Source: Flavobacteriaceae bacterium UBA5534 (GTDB lineage: Bacteria > Bacteroidota > Bacteroidia > Flavobacteriales > Flavobacteriaceae). Taken from it: a stretch of DNA of 64,000 bases. Each line of letters begins with the position of its first letter. Position 1 is the stretch's first letter. The stretch covers positions 62,001 to 126,000 of the forward strand of contig DINS01000008.1 of the NCBI GenBank assembly GCA_002426015.1, written 5' to 3'. The notes beneath the pieces are model-generated. The model was not told where the DNA came from. It did not search any database and worked only from the letters and a program-made list of their open reading frames with translations. Both the position numbers and the translations under genes were made by a program. Shown here one piece after another: positions 1 to 8,431 of this stretch.

Positions 1-375
1 ATAGGCCTTCATCTGCCTCTTGGTAAGCATTTCGTAAGGGAAACATTCCAACAATCTCAATTTATTGGATATATAGTAAGCCATCGATGGCCAGACCACT
101 TCGTGTCCTTTAGCTTTTAATTCAATATTTAGCCATTTAAAAAAATCTTTACGCTGCTTTATGGTCACATAGTCCTGTGGTCGATTATTAGTGAGGTTAT
201 ATAAGTTTGCACTCATCCAAATAGCGGTATTGCGTGTCCGGTCTGACCGCAACCAATCTTGAGGTTGCAAGTCTGTGAGTTGGGTTTCTTTTTGATAGGC
301 TTTTAGGCTCTTCCATTCTTTGGCCATACCAATAAATGGAAAACCGACTAAAAAAAATACAATGACAACTCTCAT
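1..375 (-). CDS. Secreted protein of unknown function, 3' end outside the window
   Basis: An open frame of 125 codons runs from an ATG at 375 off the left edge, so only the N-terminal part is visible. It begins MRVVIVFFLVGFPFIGMAKE, a typical cleavable signal peptide, and continues with a polar, aromatic-rich segment. It follows the membrane protein at 413-913 by 37 bases on the same strand and may be the distal gene of that group. I do not recognise the family from this fragment. That it is a gene is well supported by the uninterrupted frame and signal peptide; its role is unknown. Confidence 0.7.
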   Translation of the reverse strand, partial: MRVVIVFFLVGFPFIGMAKEWKSLKAYQKETQLTDLQPQDWLRSDRTRNTAIWMSANLYNLTNNRPQDYVTIKQRKDFFKWLNIELKAKGHEVVWPSMAYYISNKLRLLECFPYEMLTKRQMKAY

Positions 376-412
376 TAGACCAAATTTAATGATGGACTAA
401 ATATACGAGATT

Positions 413-913
413 TTATGCTTGTTTGGTTTTGTGTTGAAACAGCTGAAAGCCAATAATAATTACAGATGCTGTAAATGTCAAGGTCATCAAAATACCAGAA
501 ATCATGACAATATATTTCATCCAAAGCAATCCAGACCACAAAAGATAAAGGCCTCCAAAGGTAAGAATGACCGAAATAAAAGGTTCAACTATTAAAAAAA
601 GCTTGAGCTTCTTTTGAAGCTTGGTTGTACTCAAAATCAAACCTACCAAAAAGAAAATAATCGACATTGACAAGATGTGGTTATGCACCAAGGTCAGCAT
701 TTCCTGTTCGCTTTTTTTGAACTTCATCACTTGGGCATCCTCATCTGCTTCATTGCCTAGATATTGTTCCTCTATACCATGAGGATTGGCAGTCGAGGTT
801 TCGCCCACAAACAACAAGCCTGTATAAAACCCAATGCTCAATACAATGACAAATGCACCTATCAACAGTTTTAATTCTTTCGGAAGGGTATAGATGAGTC
901 CGTTGAGCTGCAT
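413..913 (-). CDS. Small integral membrane protein, unknown function
   Basis: A 166-residue protein with about four hydrophobic segments (near residues 15-35, 77-95, 103-125 and 131-158). A soluble loop of about 40 acidic residues after the first segment is probably periplasmic. The second segment starts with HNHILSMSIIFF; paired histidines at a membrane edge could bind haem or metal, but this is only suggestive. Its ATG shares one base with the stop codon of the upstream FMN-binding protein gene, so the two are translationally coupled and probably work together. I do not recognise a named family. Confidence 0.75.
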   Translation of the reverse strand: MQLNGLIYTLPKELKLLIGAFVIVLSIGFYTGLLFVGETSTANPHGIEEQYLGNEADEDAQVMKFKKSEQEMLTLVHNHILSMSIIFFLVGLILSTTKLQKKLKLFLIVEPFISVILTFGGLYLLWSGLLWMKYIVMISGILMTLTFTASVIIIGFQLFQHKTKQA

Positions 914-1440
914 TATAGGATATTTTTAGAGTGAAGTATTTTTAGTGATTTCAACAAATCGTTCATGGCATTGGTCATGGAACGAACGGAAATAGTGGCA
1001 CCAGAAATGGCAACTATATTATCGTTATATCTCAATTCGTCATTTTGGGTTTTGCCAATAAATTGTTGTAGCCAACGCTTGCTGCCAATTTCACCACCAT
1101 AATCTTCACGATAGACCAATACTTTAGCTTTTAGAACTATCAAATCGGTATCCAGCAATACCAAATAATCAAACTCATCGGTTTTGCTTGGTGCTTTAGA
1201 TACATAGGCATAACCAATTCGTTTGTTATTGGATTTGATTTCAAACAAATTATCAGCACCAAATTTAGAAGGTAATGTCGAAGCTATCTTTGCATCAATC
1301 GCTTTAGGATTAAATTCAAACATCGCCACATCATAGGTGTCTTTTATTTCCTTATCCACCTTTTTTTGAAGGTGCTTTGGAAGTTGAAAAGACATCAATA
1401 GAAATGTCATTATCAGTAGTGTGAATTGTTTAAATTTCAT
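913..1440 (-). CDS. FMN-binding domain protein, periplasmic
   Basis: A 175-residue protein with an N-terminal signal or anchor segment (residues 1-20) and a C-terminal FMN_bind domain. The motif ISGATISVRSMT (residues 145-156) matches the SGAT-type site where ApbE-like transferases attach FMN covalently to a threonine in NqrC, RnfG and related proteins. This implies a flavinylated periplasmic electron carrier. It lies between a porin gene and a membrane protein gene on the same strand; no NADH-dehydrogenase genes are adjacent, so its electron donor is unknown. A -7 element ends only four bases before the ATG. Confidence 0.82.
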   Translation of the reverse strand: MKFKQFTLLIMTFLLMSFQLPKHLQKKVDKEIKDTYDVAMFEFNPKAIDAKIASTLPSKFGADNLFEIKSNNKRIGYAYVSKAPSKTDEFDYLVLLDTDLIVLKAKVLVYREDYGGEIGSKRWLQQFIGKTQNDELRYNDNIVAISGATISVRSMTNAMNDLLKSLKILHSKNIL

Positions 1441-1444
1441 TTTG

Positions 1445-1452
1445 CAAAGGTA
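1445..1452 (-). promoter_or_regulatory. Probable -7 promoter element of the FMN-binding gene
   Basis: Read on the minus strand this is TACCTTTG, a perfect TAnnTTTG Bacteroidota -7 element, four bases before the ATG at 1440. No convincing TTTG is seen at -33. Transcripts from here would be nearly leaderless. Confidence 0.45.
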
Positions 1453-1491
1453 TCTAATTTAATTTTTGAAAAGAGTAACTTAAATGCCAAA

Positions 1492-1526
1492 TAGCTAAAG
1501 TGAAAATGACTTTTCATCTTTAGCTA
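1492..1526 (-). terminator. Hairpin downstream of the porin gene
   Basis: TAGCTAAAG (1492-1500) pairs with CTTTAGCTA (1518-1526). An inner TGAAAA/TTTTCA stem closes a TGAC loop, with one bulged base. It lies about 45 bases after the porin stop. The following T-run on the minus strand is poor, so it may be a weak terminator or an mRNA 3'-end stabiliser. Confidence 0.5.
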
Positions 1527-1571
1527 CAGGACAATTAAAAACTAATTCAAATCTATTGGCATTTTGGTTAT

Positions 1572-2729
1572 TTAAAACCACACGCCTAATCCTACATTCA
1601 ATTGATTAGGAATATCGGCATTGGTTGCATTATCTTTCAATTGATAATCGGCCTTCACAACAGCTCCTGGAGCCACTTTATAACTCAACCCAAAGGTCCA
1701 TTCGTTTCTATCGTAAGCATTATTTTTAACTAAATCGCCAGCTACCGAAGCGTGTGTGTCGTAATCTTCATAACGTGCAAAGGCAAATAGTTGCTGTTGT
1801 TTGTCTATAGGCAACAAGTTATAAGCTGCTTCTATATAATAGCCCTGTAAAGCACTCCCTAAATCGGTTGTATATAACGCGTTATAATCTTCAGTATCAT
1901 TAAGACTTGCATAGATAAACTGGCCTCTTGCAGTAAAGCGTTGGTAAGCATAGCGTGCATCAAAGCCAAGCATTGAAATCCCTATAGAAGAGCCATCGAT
2001 GTCTTCGACATCATCTTCTGCTTGTGTGCGGCCAAAATAACCCGACAACCCTAGACGCAGTCCTGGAAGTCCGTAGTAATCTAATTTGGCTGCAAAGTTT
2101 GGCGAATCGATGGTAGATTGAATCCCTTTTTGACGACCATTACGCAAAGCGTTAGACCCACCCAAAACTTTAGTGTCATTAACTGAAGCAAAACCGTTAA
2201 ACACATATGCTTGATATCCTAAAGATATATTATCGAAACGACCAGAAACACCTGCACCTATTTCTCTCCAAGTGGTTGGCACAATACTGCCATCAATACT
2301 TGGACGCTCTACACCATTAAAGGTCGTTGGTTCATGGTATTCGTTGACGATACCCATTGGCACCAACATCAAACCACCACGAAGATTGACATTATCAGAT
2401 AAGCTGTACTGCAAAAAAGCTTGCTCTACATACACTTCTTCAACATGCTCTAGTTCGACTTCAGTAACAAATTGTACTTTGTCATTGAATTTATATCCAA
2501 AAAGCAACACTAAACGTTGTACATCAAGTTCACCATTGTTGCCTTCTGGCTGATTGTAAGTAATCTCACCATAACCTCCTACAGTAACACCGCTATTGAT
2601 GTTTCCCGAAAGGATACGTTGCGCAGCATTTTGTTGGTTTTGAGGATTAGTGTTCAAAGAATCTGGAACTGTTTGTGCAAAAGAGCCTGCACATATAAAA
2701 CTCACAAAGAGTAAGGTTAATTTTTTCAT
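1572..2729 (-). CDS. Outer-membrane porin, OprO/OprP-like beta-barrel
   Basis: A 385-residue protein with a signal peptide ending at about residue 18 (CAGSFAQ), a short Asn/Gln-rich linker, then a long alternation of amphipathic strands. It ends in the aromatic-terminated strand GLGVWF typical of barrels inserted by the Bam complex. The overall pattern (GGYGEITYN near the start, repeated YGLPGLRLG-like strands) fits the phosphate-selective porin O/P superfamily, though the real substrate cannot be read from sequence. It has its own near-consensus promoter. It may be functionally tied to the FMN-binding and membrane proteins downstream. Confidence 0.82.
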   Translation of the reverse strand: MKKLTLLFVSFICAGSFAQTVPDSLNTNPQNQQNAAQRILSGNINSGVTVGGYGEITYNQPEGNNGELDVQRLVLLFGYKFNDKVQFVTEVELEHVEEVYVEQAFLQYSLSDNVNLRGGLMLVPMGIVNEYHEPTTFNGVERPSIDGSIVPTTWREIGAGVSGRFDNISLGYQAYVFNGFASVNDTKVLGGSNALRNGRQKGIQSTIDSPNFAAKLDYYGLPGLRLGLSGYFGRTQAEDDVEDIDGSSIGISMLGFDARYAYQRFTARGQFIYASLNDTEDYNALYTTDLGSALQGYYIEAAYNLLPIDKQQQLFAFARYEDYDTHASVAGDLVKNNAYDRNEWTFGLSYKVAPGAVVKADYQLKDNATNADIPNQLNVGLGVWF

Positions 2730-2788
2730 TTGGTTTGTTTGTTATTCTTATTTAGACTTGTTATAAATAATTTGAATTAATTCGAGTG

Positions 2789-2819
2789 CAAAAATAATAG
2801 GACATTTTAAATCTGCAAA
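2789..2819 (-). promoter_or_regulatory. Consensus promoter of the porin gene
   Basis: On the minus strand: TTTG (2816-2819), 19 bases, then TATTTTTG (2789-2796). This is an exact match to the Bacteroidota housekeeping-sigma promoter. The leader to the porin ATG is about 55 bases. Confidence 0.75.
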
Positions 2820-2899
2820 GGTTATTTAGAATTATTTTAAATAAAAAATAGAAAAACGTTTTAACTGATTAATTATCAGAAACTAAAGAATAAAAAAAA

Positions 2900-3763
2900 T
2901 TAATGAAAAGCAGTAAAAATCTTCGTTGCCTCATTATAAGCACTTTCAAAACTCAAGGCATTAAGGTCATTATTTTTCTTTGAAGTAAAGTATGACAGTA
3001 GTTTTTCGGTTGGCATATTGCCTGTCAATTCGTCCTTTGCCATTGGACAGCCACCAAAACCTTGTATGGCGCCATCAAAACGTTTACAACCTGCTTTATA
3101 GGCTGCATCCACTTTTTCGTACCAAGTGGTTGGTGTTGTGTGAAGATGTGCACCAAACTCGATATTGGGATATTTTGGAATTAAATTAGAAAACAGATAA
3201 GAAATATTTTCAGGATTGGAGCTTCCAATGGTGTCGCTTAACGATAGAATCTTTACACCCATTTTTGCTAATCGTTCTGTCCATTCACCTACAATTTCAA
3301 CATTCCAAGGATCTCCATAAGGGTTTCCAAATCCCATTGAAATATAAACCACAACTTCTTTATTGGATTTGTTAGCGATTTCCAAAATCTCACCCAAAGT
3401 CACCACAGATTGCGCAATGGTCTTATGGGTGTTACGCATTTGAAAGTTTTCTGAAATTGAAAAAGGATAACCTAAATAATCAATTTCGCTGTGCACAGAA
3501 GCATCTTCAGCACCTCGTGTATTGGCAATAATGGCAAGTAACTTACTTTTGGTTTTCGATAAATCTAATTGTGCCAAAACTTCAGCAGTATCCACCATTT
3601 GCGGAATGGCTTTGGGAGATACAAAACTTCCAAAATCAATCGTATCAAAACCAACTCGCAACAATGATTGAATGTACTGCACTTTTTTCTCGGTAGGAAT
3701 GAAATCTTTGATGCCTTGCATGGCGTCACGTGGACATTCTATGATTTTGATAGCTGAAGACAT
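2900..3763 (-). CDS. Hydroxymethylglutaryl-CoA lyase family protein
   Basis: A 287-residue TIM-barrel enzyme of the HMG-CoA lyase-like family, which cleaves HMG-CoA to acetoacetate and acetyl-CoA in leucine breakdown. Residues aligned by motif with the human enzyme are R12-D13 (CPRDAMQ), metal-binding H206 and H208 (GAHLHTT), the catalytic C239 in the flexible loop (GFGGCPMA) and N249 (GNM). The usual HDT after the second histidine is HTT here. It may be cotranscribed with the upstream LysE gene (36-base gap). The closest assignment is HMG-CoA lyase; a related lyase is possible. Confidence 0.85.
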   Translation of the reverse strand: MSSAIKIIECPRDAMQGIKDFIPTEKKVQYIQSLLRVGFDTIDFGSFVSPKAIPQMVDTAEVLAQLDLSKTKSKLLAIIANTRGAEDASVHSEIDYLGYPFSISENFQMRNTHKTIAQSVVTLGEILEIANKSNKEVVVYISMGFGNPYGDPWNVEIVGEWTERLAKMGVKILSLSDTIGSSNPENISYLFSNLIPKYPNIEFGAHLHTTPTTWYEKVDAAYKAGCKRFDGAIQGFGGCPMAKDELTGNMPTEKLLSYFTSKKNNDLNALSFESAYNEATKIFTAFH

Positions 3764-3798
3764 TCAGTTGGTTTAATTAGACGATAAAATTACCATTA

Positions 3799-4422
3799 TT
3801 ATTTTGATATTAAAATGAAAATCGCAATCCCAACAAACACAACTATTTGCAACCATTTAAGTACAACACCTACGTTATTGTGCTGTTTGATGTAGGTTGA
3901 TATCCATCCTGAAAGAATGGCAATACTCCCAAAAATAACGAACGATACCAGCATAAAAAGCAAACCCAATATGTAAAATTGAGCAATCGTAGGTATTGTG
4001 TCGCTAAACAAAAACCCTGGAAAAAACGCCAAAAAGAAAATGGACACTTTTGGGTTGAGCACGTTCATAATAAACCCTTGTTTGAAGAGTTGCGACGTGC
4101 TTTTCTTTGGGATGTTTTGATTGTCTATACTCAATTCTGCATTACTTCTAAATACTTTATAAGCCAAATAAAACAGATACAAAGCACCAAATAGCTTAAT
4201 GATAAAATAGAGTGACTCATTTGCTTTTATCAATGCCGACACGCCAAAAGCCACCAAACTTGTATGCACCAAGCAACCTGTCATCAAGCCACAAACGGTA
4301 GCAATGCCATACTTTTTGCCATGCACCAAACTTTGCATCAATACATAGATATTGTCTGGTCCTGGGGAAATTGCCAAAGCTGATGTGGCAATCATAAACG
4401 AAATGAGAAGGTCGTAATTCAC
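3799..4422 (-). CDS. LysE/RhtB family amino-acid exporter
   Basis: A 207-residue inner-membrane protein with about six hydrophobic segments and the family signature SPGPDNIYVL near residues 19-28. LysE/RhtB proteins export amino acids or derivatives by proton-driven transport; the substrate here is unknown. The start is GTG, and its first base is the last base of the pyrD stop codon (TAG), so translation is coupled to pyrD. Family assignment is firm. Confidence 0.88.
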   Translation of the reverse strand: MNYDLLISFMIATSALAISPGPDNIYVLMQSLVHGKKYGIATVCGLMTGCLVHTSLVAFGVSALIKANESLYFIIKLFGALYLFYLAYKVFRSNAELSIDNQNIPKKSTSQLFKQGFIMNVLNPKVSIFFLAFFPGFLFSDTIPTIAQFYILGLLFMLVSFVIFGSIAILSGWISTYIKQHNNVGVVLKWLQIVVFVGIAIFILISK

Positions 4423-5441
4423 TAAATGCTTTTTAGTAATGCTTTGTTGATTTGCTTGATCAGTTTTGGGCCTTCATAAATAAAACCAGTATATAGTTGA
4501 ATCAAATCGGCTCCAGCATCAAGTTTGTCCAGCGCATCTTGTACCGAATGAATACCTCCTACTCCAACAATCGGAAATGCCTTATTGCTTTTTTCTGCCA
4601 AGAATCGAATCACTTCAGTAGAACGATTGGTTAACGGTTTTCCACTTAAGCCACCCATCTCGGCTCTATTGCCATCCTGTAACCCTTCACGAGAAATCGT
4701 CGTATTGGTTGCAATAACACCATCAATTTTGGTTGCTGCAACAATATCTATGATATCCAATAATTGCTCATTGGTCAAATCTGGAGCAATTTTTAGAAGT
4801 ATCGGTTTTTGTTTAGGTCTGGCATTATTTAACTCTTTGAGTTTAACCAAAAGCTTTGTCAATGGCTCTTTGTCTTGTAATGCTCTCAAATTTGGTGTGT
4901 TTGGCGAACTCACATTGACTACAAAATAATCGACATAATCAAACAGGGCATTGAAACATATGATATAGTCTTCAACGGCATTTTCATTAGGTGTTGTTTT
5001 GTTCTTTCCTATGTTTCCACCCACAAGTACTTTATTGTTTGTCTTTAAACGCTCAACCGCTTCAAAAACACCTCCATTGTTAAAACCCATTCTATTGATG
5101 ATAGCATGATCTGCTTTTAGCCTGAACAATCGCTTTTTTGGGTTTCCTTCTTGTGGTCTGGGAGTCAATGTTCCAATTTCAATAAAACCAAACCCAAAAT
5201 TATGTAGCTGTTTAAACAGTTTGGCGTCTTTATCAAAACCAGCGGCAAGCCCTACAGGATTTTTAAAGGTCAATCCAAAAAGTTGTCGTTCCAATCGTTT
5301 GTCATCGACTTGATACATACTTTTGATGATTGAGGATGCAAATGGAATTTTGTTTATGAAGCGAACAGCAGAAAACGTAAAATGATGGACTTTTTCCGGA
5401 TCGAAACAAAATAAAAGTGGACGAAGGATGAGTTTATACAT
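4422..5441 (-). CDS. pyrD: Dihydroorotate dehydrogenase (quinone), class 2
   Basis: A 339-residue membrane-associated flavoenzyme that oxidises dihydroorotate to orotate in pyrimidine synthesis, passing electrons to quinone. The N-terminal amphipathic helix (MYKLILRPLLFCFDPEKVHH) is the class-2 membrane anchor. The FMN and active-site motifs NPVGLAAGFDKD, NVSSPNTPNLR and GVGGI are present. I chose the ATG at 5441 over one at 5471 because the -7 promoter element (5460-5467) lies between them. It heads a probable pyrD-lysE transcript. Confidence 0.95.
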   Translation of the reverse strand: MYKLILRPLLFCFDPEKVHHFTFSAVRFINKIPFASSIIKSMYQVDDKRLERQLFGLTFKNPVGLAAGFDKDAKLFKQLHNFGFGFIEIGTLTPRPQEGNPKKRLFRLKADHAIINRMGFNNGGVFEAVERLKTNNKVLVGGNIGKNKTTPNENAVEDYIICFNALFDYVDYFVVNVSSPNTPNLRALQDKEPLTKLLVKLKELNNARPKQKPILLKIAPDLTNEQLLDIIDIVAATKIDGVIATNTTISREGLQDGNRAEMGGLSGKPLTNRSTEVIRFLAEKSNKAFPIVGVGGIHSVQDALDKLDAGADLIQLYTGFIYEGPKLIKQINKALLKSI

Positions 5442-5459
5442 GAATGAAAGGTTGATGTG

Positions 5460-5467
5460 CAAAAATA
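5460..5467 (-). promoter_or_regulatory. -7 element upstream of pyrD
   Basis: TATTTTTG on the minus strand, 18 bases before the chosen pyrD ATG. It excludes the upstream ATG at 5471 for transcripts starting here. Confidence 0.55.
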
Positions 5468-5513
5468 CCATTCATTTCATAAAAATGCTATGAATGATTT
5501 TGAAAATTAATAG

Positions 5514-5521
5514 TATTTTTG
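5514..5521 (+). promoter_or_regulatory. -7 element upstream of pepT
   Basis: TATTTTTG, 59 bases before the pepT ATG. No clear TTTG is seen at the matching upstream spacing. Confidence 0.45.
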
Positions 5522-5580
5522 AAAACCCTTAAAAAGGAATTAATTATCTCATAAAGAACTCCATTAAACTATTTAAGTGC

Positions 5581-6819
5581 ATGATTACCAAACAACACAT
5601 CATCAACCGCTTTATCAGTTATGTCACTGTTGACACTGAATCTGATCCAAAATCGAACACGACACCAAGTACCTTAAAACAATGGGATTTAGCAAATAAA
5701 TTAGTTGAAGAATTAAAAGCCATTGGCTTAAGTGATGTTACCATTGATAATAATGCCTATATCATGGCAACATTGCCAAGCAACGTTGAACACGATGTAC
5801 CAACCATAGGATTTGTTTCCCATTTTGATACAACACCAGATTTTACTGGTGCCAATGTCAAACCACAGATAATAGAAAATTATGATGGAAAAGACATTAT
5901 CCTAAATGAAGAAGAACAGATTATACTTTCTCCAGATTTGTTTGATGATTTATTGCAGTATAAAGGGCAAACTTTGATTACTACTGATGGGACAACGCTT
6001 TTGGGAGCCGATGACAAAGCAGGCATTACCGAAATAGTGTCAGCTATGGAATACCTTATCAACCATCCAGAAATAAAGCATGGGAAGATTCGTATTGGTT
6101 TTACTCCAGATGAAGAGATTGGTCGTGGCGCACATAAGTTTGATGTTGAAAAATTTGGAGCCGATTGGGCCTATACCATGGATGGCAGTCAGATTGGCGA
6201 ATTGGAATTTGAAAACTTTAATGCAGCAAGTGCAGTGGTCAAAGTGAAAGGAAAAATTGTACATCCTGGCTATGCCAAAGGTAAAATGATCAATTCAATG
6301 TATATCGCTACCGAGTTTATCAATTCACTACCAGAATTGGAAACACCAGAACACACCGAAGATTATCAAGGCTTTTTTCATTTATCTAGTATTGAAGGCA
6401 ATGTAGAAGAAACCATTCTTAATTACATCATTCGTGACCATGACAAAGGTCATTTTGAAGCACGTAAAGAGATGATGCAAAATCTTGCCAATGAAATTAA
6501 TTCGCAATATGAACGAGAAGTTATAGTTATTGAAATCAAAGACCAGTACTATAATATGAAAGAGAAAATTGAGCCAGTTATGCACATCGTTGACATTGCC
6601 GAAAAAGCGATGAAACAATCAGGTATTAAACCTATTATAAAGCCTATTAGAGGTGGTACAGATGGTTCGCAATTGAGTTATATGGGCTTGCCTTGTCCTA
6701 ATATTTTTGCTGGCGGACACAACTTTCATGGACGCTATGAATATGTTCCTGTTGAGAGTATGATAAAAGCCACTGAAGTCATTTGCAAAATTGTGGAATT
6801 GGCCGCTATTAAAAAATAA
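5581..6819 (+). CDS. pepT: Peptidase T (tripeptide aminopeptidase), M20 family
   Basis: A 412-residue cytosolic di-zinc aminopeptidase that releases N-terminal residues from tripeptides. The M20 metal and catalytic motifs are in order: SHFDTTPD (H81, D83), LLGADDKAG (bridging Asp), PDEEIGRGAHKF (catalytic Glu pair), YTMDG, and the late GGTDGSQLS and GGHNFHGRYE segments. Length matches E. coli PepT. It is divergent from pyrD with a promoter-like element about 60 bases upstream. Confidence 0.95.
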   Translation: MITKQHIINRFISYVTVDTESDPKSNTTPSTLKQWDLANKLVEELKAIGLSDVTIDNNAYIMATLPSNVEHDVPTIGFVSHFDTTPDFTGANVKPQIIENYDGKDIILNEEEQIILSPDLFDDLLQYKGQTLITTDGTTLLGADDKAGITEIVSAMEYLINHPEIKHGKIRIGFTPDEEIGRGAHKFDVEKFGADWAYTMDGSQIGELEFENFNAASAVVKVKGKIVHPGYAKGKMINSMYIATEFINSLPELETPEHTEDYQGFFHLSSIEGNVEETILNYIIRDHDKGHFEARKEMMQNLANEINSQYEREVIVIEIKDQYYNMKEKIEPVMHIVDIAEKAMKQSGIKPIIKPIRGGTDGSQLSYMGLPCPNIFAGGHNFHGRYEYVPVESMIKATEVICKIVELAAIKK

Positions 6820-6849
6820 ATTATTTAATTAATTATATTATATAGCCAT

Positions 6850-7446
6850 ATGAAAAAAGTCTATTCAGTCGAAGAATATATTGAAGTCAATTCCCACTTT
6901 AGTGAGGAGCTTACCTTACTTCGTAACATTATAAATGCTACCGAACTGACAGAAACTTTAAAATGGAGTGCACCTGTTTACTCTTTAGACGGAAAAAATG
7001 TGGTAGGTTTAGGTGCTTTCAAAAAGCATTTTGGCATTTGGTTTTTTAATGGTGTATTCTTAAAAGATGAAAAAAATCTTTTGGAACAAGCACAAGAAAC
7101 CACTAAAGGCTTAAGGCAAATGCGTTTTACAAGCATGTCTGAAATAGACAAAGATGCCGTGTTGTCTTATGTTAAGGAAGCTATCGAAAACCAGAAGTTA
7201 GGTAAAGAGATAAAATCAGAACGGAAAGGCAAAAAAGTTGACATGCCTTCTGAATTGAAAGATGCATTGAAAAAAAATTCAGTGTTGCACGATGCCTTCA
7301 AAATGCTGACGCCTGGAAAGCAACGAGAATATGCAGACTACATAACGTCTGCCAAACAAGATGCTACTAAACAATCGCGTTTAGAAAAAATAACACCAAT
7401 GATCATTAAAGGTGTTGGGCTAAATGACAAATACAAAAACTGTTAA
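6850..7446 (+). CDS. YdeI/OmpD-associated family protein with N-terminal DUF1801-like domain
   Basis: A 198-residue soluble protein. The first 115 residues have the DUF1801/YdhG-like pattern (ETLKWSAPVYSLDGKNVVGLGAFKKH), and the C-terminus carries the YdeI-type segment (LTPGKQREYADYITSAK). The function is not established; some relatives are linked to resistance to host peptides. It starts 30 bases after pepT and is probably cotranscribed. A hairpin terminator follows. Confidence 0.85.
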   Translation: MKKVYSVEEYIEVNSHFSEELTLLRNIINATELTETLKWSAPVYSLDGKNVVGLGAFKKHFGIWFFNGVFLKDEKNLLEQAQETTKGLRQMRFTSMSEIDKDAVLSYVKEAIENQKLGKEIKSERKGKKVDMPSELKDALKKNSVLHDAFKMLTPGKQREYADYITSAKQDATKQSRLEKITPMIIKGVGLNDKYKNC

Positions 7447-7451
7447 ATAAA

Positions 7452-7482
7452 AAAAGACCATCTTTTCAGATAGTCTTCTTTA
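7452..7482. terminator. Bidirectional intrinsic terminator
   Basis: AAGACcATCT (7454-7463) pairs with AGATaGTCTT (7468-7477) around a TTTC loop, with A-rich and T-rich flanks. It serves the converging ydeI-like gene and yajC. Confidence 0.75.
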
Positions 7483-7503
7483 TATTGATTGCAATTTTAA
7501 CTT

Positions 7504-7791
7504 TTAGACTTCAGAAGAAGTGTTAAGTTTTTTGCTCGATTCCATTGATATTGCGCCACGATCAAATTTAATTTTTCCAGACATGGTTTCAATAACAAGA
7601 CTGTTGTCTTTTTCATTGATACTAAAAACCTTACCGTACATTCCGCTTTTGGTAACGATTTTATCTCCTGGTTTTAATTCGCTTGCAAACTTCTTTTCCT
7701 GTTTAGCTCGTTTCATTTGAGGTGCAATCATAAAGAAATACACAACAGCAAACATCGCTATAAAAGGCAAAAAACTACTTATTTGTTCCAT
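7504..7791 (-). CDS. yajC: Preprotein translocase subunit YajC
   Basis: A 95-residue single-span inner-membrane protein. A hydrophobic helix (residues 8-24, PFIAMFAVVYFFMIAPQ) is followed by the conserved KRAKQEKKFASELKPGDKIVTKSGMYG segment. YajC associates with SecDF and the SecYEG translocon. It is the last gene of nusB-DUF1573-yajC, four bases after the DUF1573 stop. Confidence 0.95.
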   Translation of the reverse strand: MEQISSFLPFIAMFAVVYFFMIAPQMKRAKQEKKFASELKPGDKIVTKSGMYGKVFSINEKDNSLVIETMSGKIKFDRGAISMESSKKLNTSSEV

Positions 7792-7795
7792 CTAA

Positions 7796-8371
7796 CTAGT
7801 TGTGATTATGACCTTCGTGACCTGGTTGTGTACTTGTTTTACCAGTTGCTGGTTGCTGCAACATTGTTGGTGTTGCAGTAGTGCCAGTTGGCTTGTTAGC
7901 TGGAGTTGAGCTTTTAGGAGCATTAGGGTCTGCTTCAACAAATGCCTTGATGCTTACAGTTTCTGTTCCTTTTTCGGTGTTTGTAGTCAAGGTAATGGTT
8001 TTAGAAACTTGGTTTCCGTTCCCTTTACCATTGAACTCTACATTAAACTCTCCCGTTTCACCTGGAGCAACTTCTCTAGTCCAGTTTGAAGGCACAGTAC
8101 AGCCACAGGTACTTTTTATATCGCTCACTACTAAAGGTGCATTCCCTTTATTTGTGTATTTAAAAACAGTTTTTACTGGAATCCCGTTTGGAATCTTTCC
8201 AAAATCGTGTTCTGTTTCATTGAATTCAATAACTGGAAAATTTCCTGCATTGGCATCTCTTTCTGCAGCTTCAGCAACATTTTCAGACTTAATTTTACTT
8301 TCAGCGTTGTCTTTACATGACGTGAAAGCGACCAAACAAAGCGCACTTAAACCAAATATTAATTTTTTCAT
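7796..8371 (-). CDS. DUF1573 domain lipoprotein
   Basis: A 191-residue protein with a lipoprotein signal (CLVAFTSC, Cys19) and a DUF1573 immunoglobulin-like domain from about residue 45 to 150. It contains the hallmark motifs HDFGKIPNG and VSDIKSTCGCTVPSNW. The C-terminus is low-complexity, Thr/Pro-rich and ends in HEGHNHN, which could bind metal weakly. The exact function is unknown. The position between nusB and yajC looks like a conserved Bacteroidota arrangement. Confidence 0.88.
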   Translation of the reverse strand: MKKLIFGLSALCLVAFTSCKDNAESKIKSENVAEAAERDANAGNFPVIEFNETEHDFGKIPNGIPVKTVFKYTNKGNAPLVVSDIKSTCGCTVPSNWTREVAPGETGEFNVEFNGKGNGNQVSKTITLTTNTEKGTETVSIKAFVEADPNAPKSSTPANKPTGTTATPTMLQQPATGKTSTQPGHEGHNHN

Positions 8372-8431
8372 GATTTTAAATTTTTAATTAAATTTTAAAT
8401 TTGAGAGGGTAAAAGTAGTAAAATTTTCTTA

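Noticed and set aside
4585..4929. 114-residue plus-strand frame
   Set aside because: It is antisense to pyrD, whose frame is firmly identified.
7881..8387. 168-residue plus-strand frame
   Set aside because: It is antisense to the DUF1573 gene and has no recognisable protein features.
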